A DNA stretch of 64,000 bases from Streptomyces sp. CB02261 (GTDB lineage Bacteria > Actinomycetota > Actinomycetes > Streptomycetales > Streptomycetaceae): assembly GCF_001905665.1 (NCBI RefSeq), contig NZ_LIVX01000004.1, forward strand, positions 866,773 through 930,772, written 5' to 3'. How positions within the stretch are numbered: position 1 is the first letter of the stretch; the number at the start of each line of letters is the position of its first letter. A program made the translations under genes and the position numbers. The notes beneath the pieces are model-generated. The model did no database searches and had not been told where the DNA came from. It worked only from the letters and a program-made list of their open reading frames with translations. Shown one piece after another: positions 53,001-60,247 of the stretch.

Positions 53001-53265
53001 CGACTCCGGACCGGGCGATCACCTCCCGCAGGAAGGCCCGCTGCTCGTCCTCGTCGAGGTGGTGCACGATCACGCCGGGCGTCGGCGGGAGCGAGGCCAC
53101 CGCCTTCCGGTGCTCGGCGAGCACCGGGGCGTCCGAGCTGTCCAGGACGAGCAGACGCACCTCGGCGCCGAAGTGACGGGCGCCGTAGGCCGCCTCCTCG
53201 GCGACGGCCCTGAGGGTCGCGGCGCAGGCCCGGTCGGTGGGCAGGGTCAGGCAGATGCGGCGCAT
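50071..53265 (-). CDS. Condensation-domain protein with glycosyltransferase-like N-terminus (DUF6271-like) and A-domain remnant
   Basis: A 1064-residue protein. Residues 1-420 are a Rossmann/GT-A-like domain with RRDSD at 126-130, matching what I know of DUF6271-type proteins. Residues 450-930 form an NRPS condensation domain; the catalytic pattern SHAVTDV (His620, Asp624) replaces HHxxxDG but keeps the second His. An insert at 520-556 holds GAPGEQAA repeats. Residues 935-1060 resemble the C-terminal lid of an adenylation domain (LVDGSW...VAETL, LTAYIAAGG, APRRYVIVQ) without the nucleotide-binding core. Its ATG overlaps the dioxygenase end by 19 nt; GGGGAG precedes it. It probably joins a carrier-bound amino acid to another unit. 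Confidence 0.78.
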   Translation of the reverse strand: MRRICLTLPTDRACAATLRAVAEEAAYGARHFGAEVRLLVLDSSDAPVLAEHRKAVASLPPTPGVIVHHLDEDEQRAFLREVIARSGVGPPDRVLDLMLPAGVSYGACANRAFLVAEALGCTSVHRRDSDSRYQYLDGEPVFPLHHELTALGRRAADVAGLVSRSRLDPAHTDRPVSLVGGSFVGEMSVDVAEIRRLDPAVYEDVVGLSIPAGYPEIWRGNLIDEAFRGAGTGAFTGDRTTLTHVSPTRVDMCNIALDREVYGRVPLPPATDTIGSDYFLIHLVHDAGLPGVLHNRHIVNFHTAERRSDAGFLAYQERFAKFLLASPHLHAVYARLKEAGDSLLDAEGHVRPSAVAGFARDSTRVDRAENAGRLDVLDRSYRALGGRYATAADLLAARRDHLIDEARQDMEDFALLTDAWEALTRASRASSRFTYPTSERTVTVAYTGGTERRGPVTMGQANMIRCMLRDEPEHINIHDVWPVPAGTRTESVIDALRALVVRHEALRTTFPHAPGRAHVPGGAPGEQAADGAPGEQAAGGPPSEPVSGGAPREQVVASAGEFTVTVLDHQELPRDAAGYAESLAREARVERFRLDRDFPLRLLLVARSGAPVFVALAASHAVTDVSALAVLKEEWPALLAGDALPPLTSLSPIDLALEEASPAGLRKSEASLRYWERIIRGGPQAMFAEPGAEGTEVRAPQLTLRSRRGGRALALVARRTGALPSTVLLTAWCALVAHRTDQTVCVAAVPTSNRYHPRLARSVNTVSQDALLALDVRVPTFDALLRKAWGAALNAYRHSQFDAVALWEMIGRVTHERGSVFARDVVYNDVSALPTTVGEPASATAGGTPDPGGPAAPELEFGRGPEQVLPTRILTFVHEIEPAIRLGMWSDPALFGPGEAEGFLTGLVRLLEAAATEDVPLASLTEVTGVRQVERGPDWCLVDGSWTSPPLVAETLGKALGGLPVHVTVEGDPRTDEGSDGGPYAGPDSTAHGPALTAYIAAGGTPLTPEDAHTALMDALPGHPGVLAPRRYVIVQDPPVEADRSSAWLRQRILREGTGRNRRM
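51598..51705 (-). repeat. In-frame coding repeat in the condensation protein
   Basis: Two or three copies of a Gly-Ala-Pro-Gly-Glu-Gln-Ala-Ala-type unit (GAPGEQAADG, GAPGEQAAGG, then drifted copies) are encoded within the condensation domain, about 24-30 nt per unit. It looks like a length-variable surface loop. Confidence 0.65.
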
Positions 53266-54425
53266 GCCGGCTCCCCGCTCTGGCCGGCGGCGGGCGGGAC
53301 GGGCGGTGCCGTCGGCGTGGGCTGCGCGGGGGGTGCCGTCGGCGTGTGCGAAGCCGTCGGGGCGGGCAGCTCGGGCGCAGCCGTCGGTGTGTCGCTCCAG
53401 GAGGTGAGTCCGAGGAGACGGCTGCCGAGTTCGGTCAGGGTGGCGGTGGGGTACCGCTTGGACTCGTGCAGGACGGGATCGCCGACGAGCGTCCGGTTCC
53501 AGCGCGGGGTGCGCAGGTGCCGCCACGCGTCGACGCGGGACCGCTTCAGCCGCTCGTGCTCCTCAAGGGCGGGCATCATCGACAGGTACTGGACGGCCCG
53601 CACCTGGTCCCGGGACGTGTTGCGCGCCACGCCGTGCGCGAGCAGACCGTTCCAGATCAGCAGGTCGCCGGGGTGCAGATCGGGCCGTACGACGGGGTAC
53701 TCCGTCCGGTCCACGGCGGGGCGGAGCGGGTCCCGGTCCGCCGGCGCGCCGACCTTCCACTCCTCGAAGCGCCGGAACAGCTCGGGGCAGCACTGGAACC
53801 CGCCCGACTCGGGCCGGGTGTCGTTGAGCGCGATGATGCCCTGGACGCGCTGTGGGGGGACGCCGAGAGTGGTGTCGATGTCCCAGTGCAGCTCGATGTC
53901 GAAGCCCCGGTCCGTGGGCTCGATCAGGGCGCGGTCCCGGTTCCTGATGTTGGGCGGGTTGAGGTTGAGCCGGTCCTGGGTGACCCACAGCTCCTCGCAG
54001 TCCCAGACGTCCACGAAGGCGTCGTAGACCCGCTGGGCCTGCCGGTTGTCCCAGAGCAGCTGGTGGTGGTACGCCTCCACGAAGCCGTACACGTGCAGCT
54101 GCCGGTCCAGCTCGGAACGGAAGGGCCGGTCCTCGTACCAGCTGTCCGGCCGGTCGGGGTCGAGGCCCTGGAACTCCCAGGTGAAGTCGAGCAGACGTCG
54201 CGCGGCCTCCGCCGGCACCGCCTCACGGACGATGACGTAGCCGTACGTCTGCCAGTGGGTGAAGTCCTCCTCGGAGAGCACCCGCAGCGGCCGTGACTTC
54301 GTCAGCTCCCGCAGGGTGGTCTGGGCGAGGTAGGACTCGCCGTCCGCGCTGAAGTACGGCCGGTCCGTGGCCGCCCGGTGGAGCCGGGGACGGGGGCGGG
54401 GGCGGTCGGGAGCGGGTGTCGTCAT
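53247..54425 (-). CDS. Phytanoyl-CoA-dioxygenase-family Fe(II)/2-oxoglutarate oxygenase
   Basis: A 392-residue PhyH-type oxygenase. The facial triad is His180-x-Asp182 (ELHWDID) and His264 (LLAHGVARN), with Arg268 ready to bind 2-oxoglutarate. PhyH enzymes in natural-product loci hydroxylate or halogenate amino acids, free or carrier-bound. The last 60 residues are Pro/Thr/Ala-rich and disordered. It leads the leftward operon, with GGAGGG before the ATG, and its end overlaps the condensation gene. It probably modifies the amino acid loaded on the carrier protein. Confidence 0.86.
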   Translation of the reverse strand: MTTPAPDRPRPRPRLHRAATDRPYFSADGESYLAQTTLRELTKSRPLRVLSEEDFTHWQTYGYVIVREAVPAEAARRLLDFTWEFQGLDPDRPDSWYEDRPFRSELDRQLHVYGFVEAYHHQLLWDNRQAQRVYDAFVDVWDCEELWVTQDRLNLNPPNIRNRDRALIEPTDRGFDIELHWDIDTTLGVPPQRVQGIIALNDTRPESGGFQCCPELFRRFEEWKVGAPADRDPLRPAVDRTEYPVVRPDLHPGDLLIWNGLLAHGVARNTSRDQVRAVQYLSMMPALEEHERLKRSRVDAWRHLRTPRWNRTLVGDPVLHESKRYPTATLTELGSRLLGLTSWSDTPTAAPELPAPTASHTPTAPPAQPTPTAPPVPPAAGQSGEPACAASA

Positions 54426-54592
54426 GTGGTCCCTCCAGAGCGGGAGTCCATGCGGTCCCTTTCGAAGCGGGAGTCGGGGAGCTGTCCGGCCGGTGGACAG
54501 CACGGGGCGACCCCCGGCGGGGCCGGCGGTTGACGGCATGGACGGACGGCAACGACGTGGCACGGGGTGCGGGGGCCTCGCCGTTCAGAAGA

Positions 54593-54608
54593 ATTGGTTT
54601 AGACCATA
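54593..54608. promoter_or_regulatory. dre-like (DasR) site, PhyH side
   Basis: ATTGGTTTAGACCATA contains TGGTTTAGACCA, one base from the DasR core TGGTCTAGACCA. On the minus strand a perfect TTGACA (54619-54614) lies just upstream and the palindrome falls in the -35/-10 spacer of the leftward operon, a classic repressor position. Confidence 0.65.
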
Positions 54609-54613
54609 GCCGC

Positions 54614-54619
54614 TGTCAA
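54614..54619 (-). promoter_or_regulatory. -35 element for the leftward operon
   Basis: Minus-strand TTGACA, an exact sigma-70-type -35. The -10 is not clear (AATTCT at 18-nt spacing is a weak fit). The dre-like site lies between the two. Confidence 0.5.
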
Positions 54620-54694
54620 GTGTCATCTCAATATGCGGAGTTGGGTGGCCGGATCGTTTCGGCGTCGCTCGGCGAGGTCCGCCAGGCGGGCAAC

Positions 54695-54710
54695 TTTGGT
54701 CTAGACAATA
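54695..54710. promoter_or_regulatory. dre-like (DasR) site, ligase side
   Basis: TTTGGTCTAGACAATA contains TGGTCTAGACAA, one base from the DasR core. It overlaps a plus-strand promoter-like pair, TAGACA (54702-54707) and TAGTGT (54726-54731), separated by 18 nt, so binding would block the rightward operon. Confidence 0.65.
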
Positions 54711-54837
54711 TCCGGGGGGCTCGCTTAGTGTCCCTGTGCGCAGTCCGGTTTCTGATGGCGCATCAGTCGGCATGTGTGCCGCCCCCATCCGACCGACACC
54801 CTCGACTGCTCGGCCACGCCCACAGGGAGCGGAACCC

Positions 54838-55695
54838 ATGAGCACACCCAGCACCACAGCCCTGCCGGACGGCGGTCTGCGGAGTCCCGGCGCGGGTCTG
54901 ATCACCCTCGATCCGGTCCGCACCGCGCTCCTGCACGGCCTGGACGCGCTGCTCACCGGACTGGCCGCACAGCTCTCCGCGCCCGAGGTCGTCGGCCCGC
55001 CGCTGCTGTCCGTGGAGGGCCTGGCGCGGCTGGACTTCTTCCGCAACTTCCCCCATCTCGGCGTCTCCGCGGGGCGTTTCGCCCCGGACGTCCTCGACGG
55101 GCTCGCGGCCGGAGAGGCGCCGGGGGAGCTGCCGCTCCGGCCGACCGGCTACCTCCTGCCGTCCGCCACCTGCTACGGACTGCTGCTCTCCCTGGAGGGC
55201 CGGGACGTCGGCGAGGACGGCCTGCGCCTCTCCGCCGCCGGCCGCTGCTTCCGCAACGAGACCCACTACGACGGCCTGCGCCGGCTCTGGGGCTTCCACA
55301 TGCGCGAGGTCCTGTACCTCGGCACCCAGCAGGGCGCCCTCGAACACCTGGAACGCGGTGCCGAGTTCATCCTGGAGGCGGCCGCACTCCTCGGCCTCGA
55401 ACTGAACCGGGCCGTGGCCGACGACCCGTTCTACGACAAGGGCGGTTCCCGGGCCCGGCTGATGGCCCTCGACCCCGTCAAGCACGAGTTCTGCGCCCCC
55501 GACGGAACGGCCATCGCCTCCGTGAACCGCCACCGCAACTTCTTCGGCGAGCGGCTGGACATCCGCGCCGGCGCGGAAGGACCGGCGTACAGCGCCTGCG
55601 TCGCCTTCGGCCTGGAGCGCTGGGTCCACGCCATGATCCTCACCCACGGCACCCCCGAACAGGCCCTGGACCGCCTCCGCGACACCCGCCTCTGA
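54838..55695 (+). CDS. Amino acid:[carrier protein] ligase (class II aaRS-like)
   Basis: A 285-residue seryl-tRNA-synthetase-like enzyme without a tRNA-binding domain. It would activate an amino acid as aminoacyl-AMP and load it on the phosphopantetheine arm of the carrier protein. Motif 2 reads GRCFRNETHYDGLRRLWGFHMRE and motif 3 AFGLERWVHAM. Cys112, Glu141 and Cys254 match the three zinc ligands known in the Bradyrhizobium homologue Bll0957, which selects Gly. GGGAG precedes the ATG. The carrier protein follows 45 nt later, so substrate and partner are encoded together. Confidence 0.85.
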   Translation: MSTPSTTALPDGGLRSPGAGLITLDPVRTALLHGLDALLTGLAAQLSAPEVVGPPLLSVEGLARLDFFRNFPHLGVSAGRFAPDVLDGLAAGEAPGELPLRPTGYLLPSATCYGLLLSLEGRDVGEDGLRLSAAGRCFRNETHYDGLRRLWGFHMREVLYLGTQQGALEHLERGAEFILEAAALLGLELNRAVADDPFYDKGGSRARLMALDPVKHEFCAPDGTAIASVNRHRNFFGERLDIRAGAEGPAYSACVAFGLERWVHAMILTHGTPEQALDRLRDTRL

Positions 55696-55740
55696 ACCCC
55701 GCACCCACCCCGCATCAGCAGTAAGGAGCGACCCCGTCCC

Positions 55741-55974
55741 ATGGAACGCATCGCCGCGTGGCTGCACGAGAAGAACCCCGGCCTCGACGGCCCGATCGAC
55801 GCCGACGAGGACCTCATCGAGGCCCGTCTCATCGACTCGATGGACTTCCTCGAGTTCATCGACCTCCTGGAGGACCTCTCCGGAGCCAGCATCGACCTCC
55901 AGGACGTCACCATCGACGACTTCCGCACGCTCTCCCGCGTCCGGACACGCTTCCTGAGCGACGCCGTCGGGTGA
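55741..55974 (+). CDS. Acyl/aminoacyl carrier protein
   Basis: A 77-residue four-helix carrier protein. The phosphopantetheine attachment Ser is Ser33 in LIDSMDFLEF, matching the DSxxxxE-type site. It is acidic (about pI 4) as expected. AAGGAG lies before the ATG. Its TGA overlaps the GTG of the phosphopantetheinyl transferase gene, so apo-carrier and modifying enzyme are made together. It is the likely substrate of the adjacent amino acid ligase. Confidence 0.88.
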   Translation: MERIAAWLHEKNPGLDGPIDADEDLIEARLIDSMDFLEFIDLLEDLSGASIDLQDVTIDDFRTLSRVRTRFLSDAVG

Positions 55975-56666
55975 GCGTCCGCCCGGCGGTTGCCCGGGAC
56001 GGCCGCGACCGCACAGGCCTGGCCGTCGTGGCGACCACCCGGGAGGTCCTCGACCATCCGGAGCTGCACGAGGGTCTGCTCGCGCCGTACGAACGCCGCC
56101 GGCTCGCGGCGATACGGCTGCCGGGCCGCCGCGACGACGTGACCGCGGCCCGGCTCCTGGTCCGGCTGTGCGTGGCCCGCCACACCGGCCTGCCGTGGGA
56201 CGAGTCGGCACCGGCCCAGCTGTGCCCCGCGTGCGGGCGTCGCGGGCACGGACGCCCGTACCTGCGCGGTCACCCCGGCGTGGGCATCAGCCTGAGCCAC
56301 GCCGACGGCCTGGTCGCGGCGGCCGTCGGCCCGGGCGCCGTCGGCATCGACGTGGAGCCCGCGACACGCCGACCCGGCCCCCTGCGGGTCCTTCGCCGTC
56401 TCCTGCCCGAAGCCGAGATCCGCGAGGCCACCGCCCAGCCGGACCCCGGACCGGCGCTGCTCCGGCTGTGGATCCGAGCCGAGGCCCGTCTCAAGGCCGG
56501 CCGGAACGACCTGCCCCTCCTCGAATGGACGGACCACGACCGGTCAGCGGTGGCAGCGGTGGCCGCCACCGCGCCCACCACGATCATGCCGATGCCGATG
56601 CCGATGCCGATGTCGTCGCCGTCGCCGGCCACGAGCAGGCCGGTCCCGGCACCCGCCCCGAGCTGA
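55971..56666 (+). CDS. Sfp-type 4'-phosphopantetheinyl transferase
   Basis: A 231-residue PPTase that would convert the apo-carrier to holo form using CoA. Motifs are visible: SLSHADGLVAAAV, VGIDVEPATRR (Mg2+-binding Asp/Glu) and LWIRAEARLKAGR. GTG overlaps the carrier stop as GTGA. A Cys pair (LCPACGRRGHG) resembles a half zinc knuckle and is unusual. After about residue 195 the C-terminus is a Met/Pro repeat (PMPMPMPM) encoded by ATGCCG hexamers, so the tail may vary. The core domain is complete. Confidence 0.86.
   Translation: MSVRPAVARDGRDRTGLAVVATTREVLDHPELHEGLLAPYERRRLAAIRLPGRRDDVTAARLLVRLCVARHTGLPWDESAPAQLCPACGRRGHGRPYLRGHPGVGISLSHADGLVAAAVGPGAVGIDVEPATRRPGPLRVLRRLLPEAEIREATAQPDPGPALLRLWIRAEARLKAGRNDLPLLEWTDHDRSAVAAVAATAPTTIMPMPMPMPMSSPSPATSRPVPAPAPS
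56586..56609 (+). repeat. ATGCCG hexanucleotide repeat (4 copies)
   Basis: Four exact copies of ATGCCG near the 3' end of the PPTase gene encode alternating Met-Pro. Slippage in steps of six would alter tail length but not frame. Confidence 0.7.
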
Positions 56667-56794
56667 CCGGGCCGCCCCGCGCGGGACCGGCGCCGTCGCC
56701 CCTGGGCCCCGGTCGGCCGAATACCGCGCGCGTGTCGGGCGAATATGGGGTCACGGGCGTGGTGCGGCGGTTCCACGGTGGTAGGTCGATCGCC

Positions 56795-57877
56795 ATGCAG
56801 CCCGGCACACCACCGACGGTGACCCCCTTCCTTCGTACGGCCGCCGCCTACGCCTGGCGGCTCCTTGTCGTCGGCGTGCTCGTCTACAGCCTGTTCGCGG
56901 TCCTCGGGCGCTTCCACGAGGTCGGCGTGGCCGTGTTCCTCGGCCTGGTGATCACCGCGCTGTTGCGGCCCGTCGCCGACATCGTGGCCCGGGGGCTGCC
57001 CCGCCCCCTGGCGGTCGCCCTCACCCTGCTCGGGAGCATCGCGCTCGTCCTCGGCGCGCTCGCCCTGGTCGGCGAGGCGGTCGCGGGTCAGCGGACCACG
57101 CTGGTGCGCGAGTTCCGGGACGGCGTCGGACGGATCGAGGACTGGCTGGAGCGGCCGCCGTTCCGCCTCGACCCGGGCGCGCTGACCGACCTCCAGTCCA
57201 AGATCGGTGGTTTCCTCTCCAGCCACCGTTCGGCCCTGGTCAGCGAGGCGCTCAGCGGAGCCGGCCATGTGGTGGCCGTCCTGACGACGCTGGCCCTCGC
57301 CCTGTTCTGCTCGGCTTTCTTCATCCACTCAGGGGACCGGCAGTGGGCGTGGTTCCAGGATCAGCTGCCCCGCTCGGCCCGTGACCGGGTGGTGGTCGGC
57401 GGACGCGCGGCCTGGCGCACCTTCACCGGCTACACCCACGGCATCGTGCTGGTGGCGGCGGTGAACGCGGTACTCGTCGGCGTCGCGCTCTGGCTCCTCG
57501 GCGTCCCGCTCGCGGTGCCGCTCGCCCTGCTCGAGTTCCTGGCCGCCTTCGTCCCGCTGATCGGCTCACCGATCGCCCTCGCCGTCGCCGCCGTCGTGGC
57601 CCTGGCGTCGAAGGGCCCGCTGGTGGCGGCGATCGTGATCGCCCTGATCGTCGTGATCGGCCAGATCGAGGGACACCTCCTGCACCCGCTCGTCATGAGT
57701 TGGGCCGTACGGCTCCATCCGCTGGTGGTGGCGATCTCGGTCGTCGCCGGCTCGATCGCCGCCGGCATCGTGGGAGCCGTGGTCGCGGTGCCGCTGGTCT
57801 CGGTGGTCTGGTCGGTCCACACGGCGCTGCGGAACGCCCGCGGGACGACGGCCGACGTCCCGCCGCGCGAGGAGTGA
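56795..57877 (+). CDS. AI-2E-family (UPF0118) transporter/permease
   Basis: A 360-residue membrane protein of the AI-2E exporter family with eight predicted helices. Landmarks are the N-terminal pair of helices (LLVVGVLVYSLFAVLGRFHEVGVAVFLGLVITALL), a large soluble stretch at about 110-165, and the C-terminal FVPLIGSPIALAVAAV and GQIEGHLLHPLVM segments. The family includes ion antiporters as well as the AI-2 exporter, so the substrate is open. It follows the PPTase on the same strand with its own leader and may or may not belong to the cluster. Confidence 0.85.
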   Translation: MQPGTPPTVTPFLRTAAAYAWRLLVVGVLVYSLFAVLGRFHEVGVAVFLGLVITALLRPVADIVARGLPRPLAVALTLLGSIALVLGALALVGEAVAGQRTTLVREFRDGVGRIEDWLERPPFRLDPGALTDLQSKIGGFLSSHRSALVSEALSGAGHVVAVLTTLALALFCSAFFIHSGDRQWAWFQDQLPRSARDRVVVGGRAAWRTFTGYTHGIVLVAAVNAVLVGVALWLLGVPLAVPLALLEFLAAFVPLIGSPIALAVAAVVALASKGPLVAAIVIALIVVIGQIEGHLLHPLVMSWAVRLHPLVVAISVVAGSIAAGIVGAVVAVPLVSVVWSVHTALRNARGTTADVPPREE

Positions 57878-57922
57878 GACGGCCGGGGCGCCTCGCTCTT
57901 CCCATGAGCGGGGCCCGGCACG

Positions 57923-59569
57923 TCAGGCGGAGAGGGCCCTGAGGTAGTCGGACAGGGCCGCCGTGGTGCCGCCGAGCGGGAACCGGGCGGCGAGCTGCCC
58001 GTCTGGGCGTACGACGAAACCGGTGCCGCCGTCGGGGAGGTAGAGCTGTGCGAACTCGCCGGCGTCGTCCCGGTACGCCGGCACACCGAGCGACGCGTGC
58101 TCCGACGTCCCCTTGGGCAGGACGGCCAGGACGGTGAAGGCACCGGAGGCGTCGCCGCCGGCCCGCCTCGTGTCCTCCGCCGCCCCGGCCAGGTCGCCGG
58201 CATCCGCCCCGTACAGAAGGACGACGTGCCCGGGGCGCCCGCGCAGGACGTCGAGCAGACGCAGCGGGAAGACGGCGATGGGCGTGGTCAGGCCGGCGCA
58301 GTCCGGGGCCCGGTCGCCCGGCTGCGGCGCGTCGACCGGGCCGTACGGCACACCGGAGAGCGGTCCGTCCCGGTAGCCGACGAGGAGTTGCGCCTCCCGC
58401 AGGAGCACGGTCCGCCGGTCGTCGGGGTCGTTCTCGATGCCCCGGGTGGAATGCCGGACGGTACGGCCCACGACCTCCTCGCCCACCGGGCGGCGCTCGG
58501 CGTCGTAACTCGCGAGCAGCGCGGGCCCGGCCTCGCCGCGGACCACGAGGGCGAGCTTCCAGGCCAGGTTGACGGCGTCCTGGACCCCGGTGTTCATGCC
58601 CTGCGCGCCGGTGGGCGGATGGATGTGGGCGGCGTCGCCCGCGACGAAGACCCGCCCCGCGCCGTAGCGGTCGACGATGCGGTGGCTGATGCGGAACACC
58701 GAGGACCAGCGCAGGCCCGAGAGCCGGGTCGGGCGGGGAGCGAGCCGGTCGACGACCGCCTGGAGATGGGCCAGATCCGGTCCGTCCCCGCCCGCGAGAC
58801 CGTGTTCGACCCGGTCGGACGACGCCGTCCCCCCGCCCGGCCCCGCCAGGTCCGGCGGCACCCGCATCGACATGCGGTAGCGCCCGGCTCCCGGCAGCGG
58901 GATGCAGACCAGCACGTCATCGGTCGAACCGTCGGCGGCGCGATGCTCGGAGCGGAGGGCGTACCCGGGGGGCACGTCCCAGTCGCTCTCGGCCACGACA
59001 TCGCCCAGCATGTACGCCTCCGGGAACGCGCCGCCCTCGTACGACAGGCCCAGCGTCTTGCGTACGACGCTGTGCGCGCCGTCGCAGCCGATCAGGTAGC
59101 GGACCCGCAGCTCCTCGTCGGCCCCCGAGGCGGTGCGCAGGCGCGCGGTGACACCGTCCGGGTCCTGCTCGAACGAGACCAGTTCGGTGCCGCGTTCGAC
59201 GGCCGTGCCCCGCGCGGCGACGTACTCCTCGAGGAGGCGCTCGGTCTCGTACTGCGGCAGCGCGGCGAACCCGTACGGCACCTCCGGAGGCAGCTCCAGG
59301 TCGATCCGCGCCGCCTCCCTGCCGTTGATGTGGACCAGTTGGCCCCGCATCGGGACCGCGGCCTCGAGCACGGCTCGGGCCAGGCCCATCCGGTCCCAGA
59401 GTTCCAGGGTGCGCGGCTGGATCCCGACCGCCTTGGCGAACGGCAGCCGGGCCTGGAGCCGGTCGACGAGCCGGCAGCGCACGCCGTGGCGGCGGAGCTC
59501 GCCCGCGGCGCTCAGGCCGACCGGGCCCGCGCCCACGATCAGTACGTCGGTGGTGGTTCCGGTCTGCGG
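57923..59569 (-). CDS. FAD-dependent aromatic monooxygenase (PHBH class)
   Basis: A 548-residue flavoprotein hydroxylase. The dinucleotide motif is VLIVGAGPVGLSAAGELRRHG, then DGAHSVVRKTLGL (DG motif), and GRVFVAGDAAHIHPPTGAQGMNTGVQDAVNLAWKL (GD motif). The C-terminal thioredoxin-like domain from about 420 matches aromatic-ring hydroxylases such as those for phenol, rifampicin or polyketides. The GTG at 59569 has GGGAGG 5 nt upstream and was preferred over the one at 59632. It converges with the AI-2E gene; a link to the cryptic cluster is possible but unproven. Confidence 0.9.
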   Translation of the reverse strand, partial: PQTGTTTDVLIVGAGPVGLSAAGELRRHGVRCRLVDRLQARLPFAKAVGIQPRTLELWDRMGLARAVLEAAVPMRGQLVHINGREAARIDLELPPEVPYGFAALPQYETERLLEEYVAARGTAVERGTELVSFEQDPDGVTARLRTASGADEELRVRYLIGCDGAHSVVRKTLGLSYEGGAFPEAYMLGDVVAESDWDVPPGYALRSEHRAADGSTDDVLVCIPLPGAGRYRMSMRVPPDLAGPGGGTASSDRVEHGLAGGDGPDLAHLQAVVDRLAPRPTRLSGLRWSSVFRISHRIVDRYGAGRVFVAGDAAHIHPPTGAQGMNTGVQDAVNLAWKLALVVRGEAGPALLASYDAERRPVGEEVVGRTVRHSTRGIENDPDDRRTVLLREAQLLVGYRDGPLSGVPYGPVDAPQPGDRAPDCAGLTTPIAVFPLRLLDVLRGRPGHVVLLYGADAGDLAGAAEDTRRAGGDASGAFTVLAVLPKGTSEHASLGVPAYRDDAGEFAQLYLPDGGTGFVVRPDGQLAARFPLGGTTAALSDYLRALSA

Positions 59570-59801
59570 CACGGGTGCCTCCCAGTCCTGGCCGGCGTCC
59601 GGTCGGTCCCGTCCTCCATGGTCACCCGCCACCGCCCGTTCGGCCAGCCAGGCCCGGTACGCGCCTGCCGCCGAACCGCTTCACCAGGACGTGACCGGCG
59701 CGGCGGAGGAACTGCGGCGGCACGCGCCGAGACCGGGGCGGTGACGGTCGTGTTCGGGCGGGGAAGGAACCGCCCGCAGGCGACCGGCGTCCCTCCCGGG
59801 C

Positions 59802-60191
59802 ATGAGCGAGAACCGGTCACTCCCCACGGACGAAGGCGGCTCCGACCCCGTCGACGACGACGGCCGGACGGAGAGCGCGGTCGGCTGTCTGCTCGCCGTC
59901 GTCGGAGCCGTCGTCGCCGGGGGCTTCGCGCTGCCCCGAGCCGCGTTCAGCATCGACGGCGGATTCGAGGCGCACGCCCGGGACTGGAGCGTCATCCTCG
60001 TCGACGTCCCGCTGATCCTCCTGGCGGGCATCCTCGTACCGCCCATGACCTGGGCGGCGGCGACGCGGTGGCTGCGGCCGTGGGCGGCTCTGCTCGTCTG
60101 CGCCGCCGTCGCGGCGCTCGGCCTCTGGGGCGTCGCGGCCGTGTGGCATCCGCGGCAGGACCCCGATCCGGGCTATGGCCCGGGCATCTGA
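59802..60191 (+). CDS. Small membrane protein
   Basis: A 129-residue protein with a charged N-terminal tail (about 25 residues) and three hydrophobic segments (about 27-46, 65-84 and 92-112). No family or catalytic residue is recognised. The ribosome site before the ATG is weak (CTCCCGGGC), so the start could be elsewhere. It is divergent from the FAD monooxygenase. Confidence 0.6.
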   Translation: MSENRSLPTDEGGSDPVDDDGRTESAVGCLLAVVGAVVAGGFALPRAAFSIDGGFEAHARDWSVILVDVPLILLAGILVPPMTWAAATRWLRPWAALLVCAAVAALGLWGVAAVWHPRQDPDPGYGPGI

Positions 60192-60247
60192 CGGCACGTC
60201 GACGCTCCGGACCCCGGGCCCCCACCCAGGCACCCCACCCGGGGAGG

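Noticed and set aside
49933..54027. Open frame of 1364 codons on the plus strand
   Set aside because: It runs antisense to the MFS, condensation and dioxygenase genes. Its composition (Arg/Gly/Val/His with no motifs) is the usual GC-rich shadow.
57923..59569. Rifampicin monooxygenase
   Set aside because: The PHBH class is clear but substrate residues cannot be assigned from sequence alone.
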